Assembly: GCA_902767195.1 (NCBI GenBank)
Contig: CACXGS010000267.1
Location: 1 to 6,698 of the forward strand
Direction: 5' to 3'
Source: an uncultured Lachnospiraceae bacterium
GTDB taxonomy: Bacteria; Bacillota_A; Clostridia; Lachnospirales; Lachnospiraceae
Length of the DNA stretch: 6,698 nt
A program made the position numbers and the translations under genes. Below, in pieces: positions 5,399 through 6,698 of this stretch. The first letter of the stretch is position 1, and each line of letters starts with the position of its first letter. The notes below the pieces were generated by a model. The model ran no database searches and had not been told where the DNA came from. It worked only from the letters and a program-made list of their open reading frames with translations.

Positions 5399-6698
5399 TC
5401 AGGTGTTATAAAACCGGATCATTGCCGGAAAGATGATTATCAGCATTGTGATGAATAACATCACAATCATGGGAAGAAGCAAACCTGTCTGGGCCCGCTC
5501 CCCCTCCTTTCTCGCCTGATTCACCCGATTCCTGAAAGCTCTGTATTCTTCCTGTTCCATCATCTGCCCGGCTTCTCTGGCTCCTTTGGAAAAACTCTGG
5601 ATCAGAATCAGGGAAAGCTTCTGATAGCTTTCTGACGGATATCTTCCTGCCCATCTTCTGACAGCCTCTTTCTGACCGTATCCCGAGTTCATCCAGTCTT
5701 CCAATTGAAGAATCTGCTCAAAAGCATACCTTTTCCCACTGACCAGCCTCCCTTTTCTGTACTCTCTGCTAATTCTCCGAACTACCGATAGAAAGGACAG
5801 ACCGGCTCCTGTAAAAACAACGAGAAGGTGGACGATCAAAGAGAAATCCCGTTCTGTCTCTTCCCGGATTCTTTTTTCTCTCTCCCTGAGAGAAAGATGG
5901 CGAAAGACAGGCACAGTCATTAACAAAATGAAAAGAGCAGCCAGCACTTTCCCTGTCTTGTGGTCAATGTCCTTCTGTCTGATCCTGATTCCTCTCCACA
6001 TGGCAGGGATCACGAATTCTCTTTTACTGCGCTGCTCTTTTTCCAGGGTCTCAAGCTTCCCTATCGTCTCGAAAAAGGGATCCTCTGTTTCTGTCTCCTT
6101 GCGACCTGTGATCGACAGCCTGAAAATTCTTTCCTGTCTGTAATTACCATAAACAGCAACTACTTTCACCGCAGTCTTTCCGCCGGTTCCAAAAGGTAGA
6201 TTCTCCGTCAGCGTCCCGCTTGAACTGATCCATTCCGGATTCTCCACTTCATATGTCAGGCGAAATGGATATCCCGGAATGGTATCCGGAAAGTTCAGAG
6301 GCTGCGTAATATGGTCAAGAGAAGGATTCTTTCCCTTCATAATATCCCTGATGTCCCGAAACATCTTATGATAGAGACTCTGAATCTCTTTCTCTGCAGG
6401 AGTGATTTCTTCTACATCAAGTAGAATCTCCTTCTCCCGTTCTCCTGAAATCAAAATCAGAGGAACGCTCCTCTCTCCCTCACCGAACAGGTTCCGAACA
6501 AGCCGGATCTCCCCGGGCCCGGTCAAGGCAGAGACAATCAACATAATCAGCGCAGTCAGAAGGACCAGGGCTCCAAGAGCAATCCAGCACAGCTGGATAC
6601 GGACAAAGCGGTCCACCCGGATTCCTTCCTCTCTCTCTTCGCTTCCGGATTCCGTCAGAAAATACTTCCGGATATGTGCACGATAGCGATGGGCAAGA
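5399..6698 (-). CDS. tadC: TadC/GspF-like pilus platform protein with a large extracytoplasmic domain (start probably beyond right edge)
   Basis: The frame ends at TGA 5399-5401 and stays open to the right edge. The only in-frame start codon visible is GTG at 6614-6616, with a purine-rich AGGAAGG seven bases upstream, which would give 405 residues. The upstream codons also look protein-like, so I treat the gene as partial. Numbering from that GTG: a membrane segment lies at 9-31, an extracytoplasmic region at about 35-220, a second membrane segment at 222-240, a charged cytoplasmic linker at 241-258, and a type II secretion F domain at about 258-400. The F domain includes FTGAGLSF (268-275), a helical cytoplasmic part, and the final membrane segment at 377-397. 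The F domain is typical of TadB/TadC, the inner-membrane platform that couples the ATPase to pilin assembly. Within the extracytoplasmic part, about 99-170 looks like a small Ig-like beta domain. It comes just before the pilin gene, as expected in tad loci. Confidence 0.87.
   Translation of the reverse strand, partial: LAHRYRAHIRKYFLTESGSEEREEGIRVDRFVRIQLCWIALGALVLLTALIMLIVSALTGPGEIRLVRNLFGEGERSVPLILISGEREKEILLDVEEITPAEKEIQSLYHKMFRDIRDIMKGKNPSLDHITQPLNFPDTIPGYPFRLTYEVENPEWISSSGTLTENLPFGTGGKTAVKVVAVYGNYRQERIFRLSITGRKETETEDPFFETIGKLETLEKEQRSKREFVIPAMWRGIRIRQKDIDHKTGKVLAALFILLMTVPVFRHLSLREREKRIREETERDFSLIVHLLVVFTGAGLSFLSVVRRISREYRKGRLVSGKRYAFEQILQLEDWMNSGYGQKEAVRRWAGRYPSESYQKLSLILIQSFSKGAREAGQMMEQEEYRAFRNRVNQARKEGERAQTGLLLPMIVMLFITMLIIIFPAMIRFYNT

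Noticed and set aside
5406..5654. An 82-codon minus-strand frame inside the TadC gene.
   Set aside because: It is an alternative frame of the F-domain coding region with no own signals.
6655..6698. Another minus-strand frame that ends at TGA 6655-6657, considered as the 3' end of an upstream gene.
   Set aside because: Only 13 codons are visible and they resemble no TadB or TadA C-terminus I know. It would support the GTG at 6616 as the TadC start if true, but cannot be judged without sequence to the right.

Overview
The window carries seven protein-coding genes, all on the minus strand and packed tightly, so transcription runs from the right edge to the left edge. Both end genes run off the window. 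The set is the distal half of a tad/Flp (type IVb) pilus locus of the kind found in Gram-positive Clostridia. I favour a Lachnospiraceae-like host because of the Flp1-type pilin, the DUF5702 protein, the DUF6382-FHA protein, the moderate GC content and the strong AGGAGG ribosome binding sites. This taxonomic placement is inference from gene content, not from a search.

In transcription order (right to left) the genes are: a TadC/GspF-like inner-membrane platform protein with a large extracytoplasmic domain (5399 to the right edge); a 68-residue Flp1-type pilin (5133-5339); a DUF5702 exported protein (3494-5191) that overlaps the pilin gene; a TadE-like pseudopilin with two tandem His/Cys modules at its C-terminus (2506-3450); a second, short TadE-like pseudopilin (2061-2504); a DUF6382-FHA membrane protein (761-2002); and the first 244 codons of a rhomboid-family intramembrane serine protease (left edge to 733). 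Gaps run from overlapping to about 60 bases. I see no convincing terminator or internal promoter, so a single operon is likely.

The likely division of work is as follows. TadC is the membrane platform on which Flp is assembled. The two TadE-like proteins and the DUF5702 protein are minor or accessory envelope components. The FHA protein may report a phosphorylation state to the machine from the cytoplasm. The rhomboid may cut a membrane protein of the same locus or envelope. The motor ATPase, TadB, TadZ and prepilin peptidase expected in such loci are not in the window and would be looked for beyond the right edge.

The main points for a second look are: tandem H-x4-C...C-x2-C modules fused to a pseudopilin; a rhomboid protease in a pilus operon; an Ig-like domain inside TadC; an abnormal 5' end of the DUF6382 gene (an orphan ribosome binding site, no ATG, and a layout that a single +1 shift would repair); and graded changes of the prepilin-peptidase site across four consecutive exported proteins. 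I see no RNA gene, CRISPR array, insertion sequence or attachment site.
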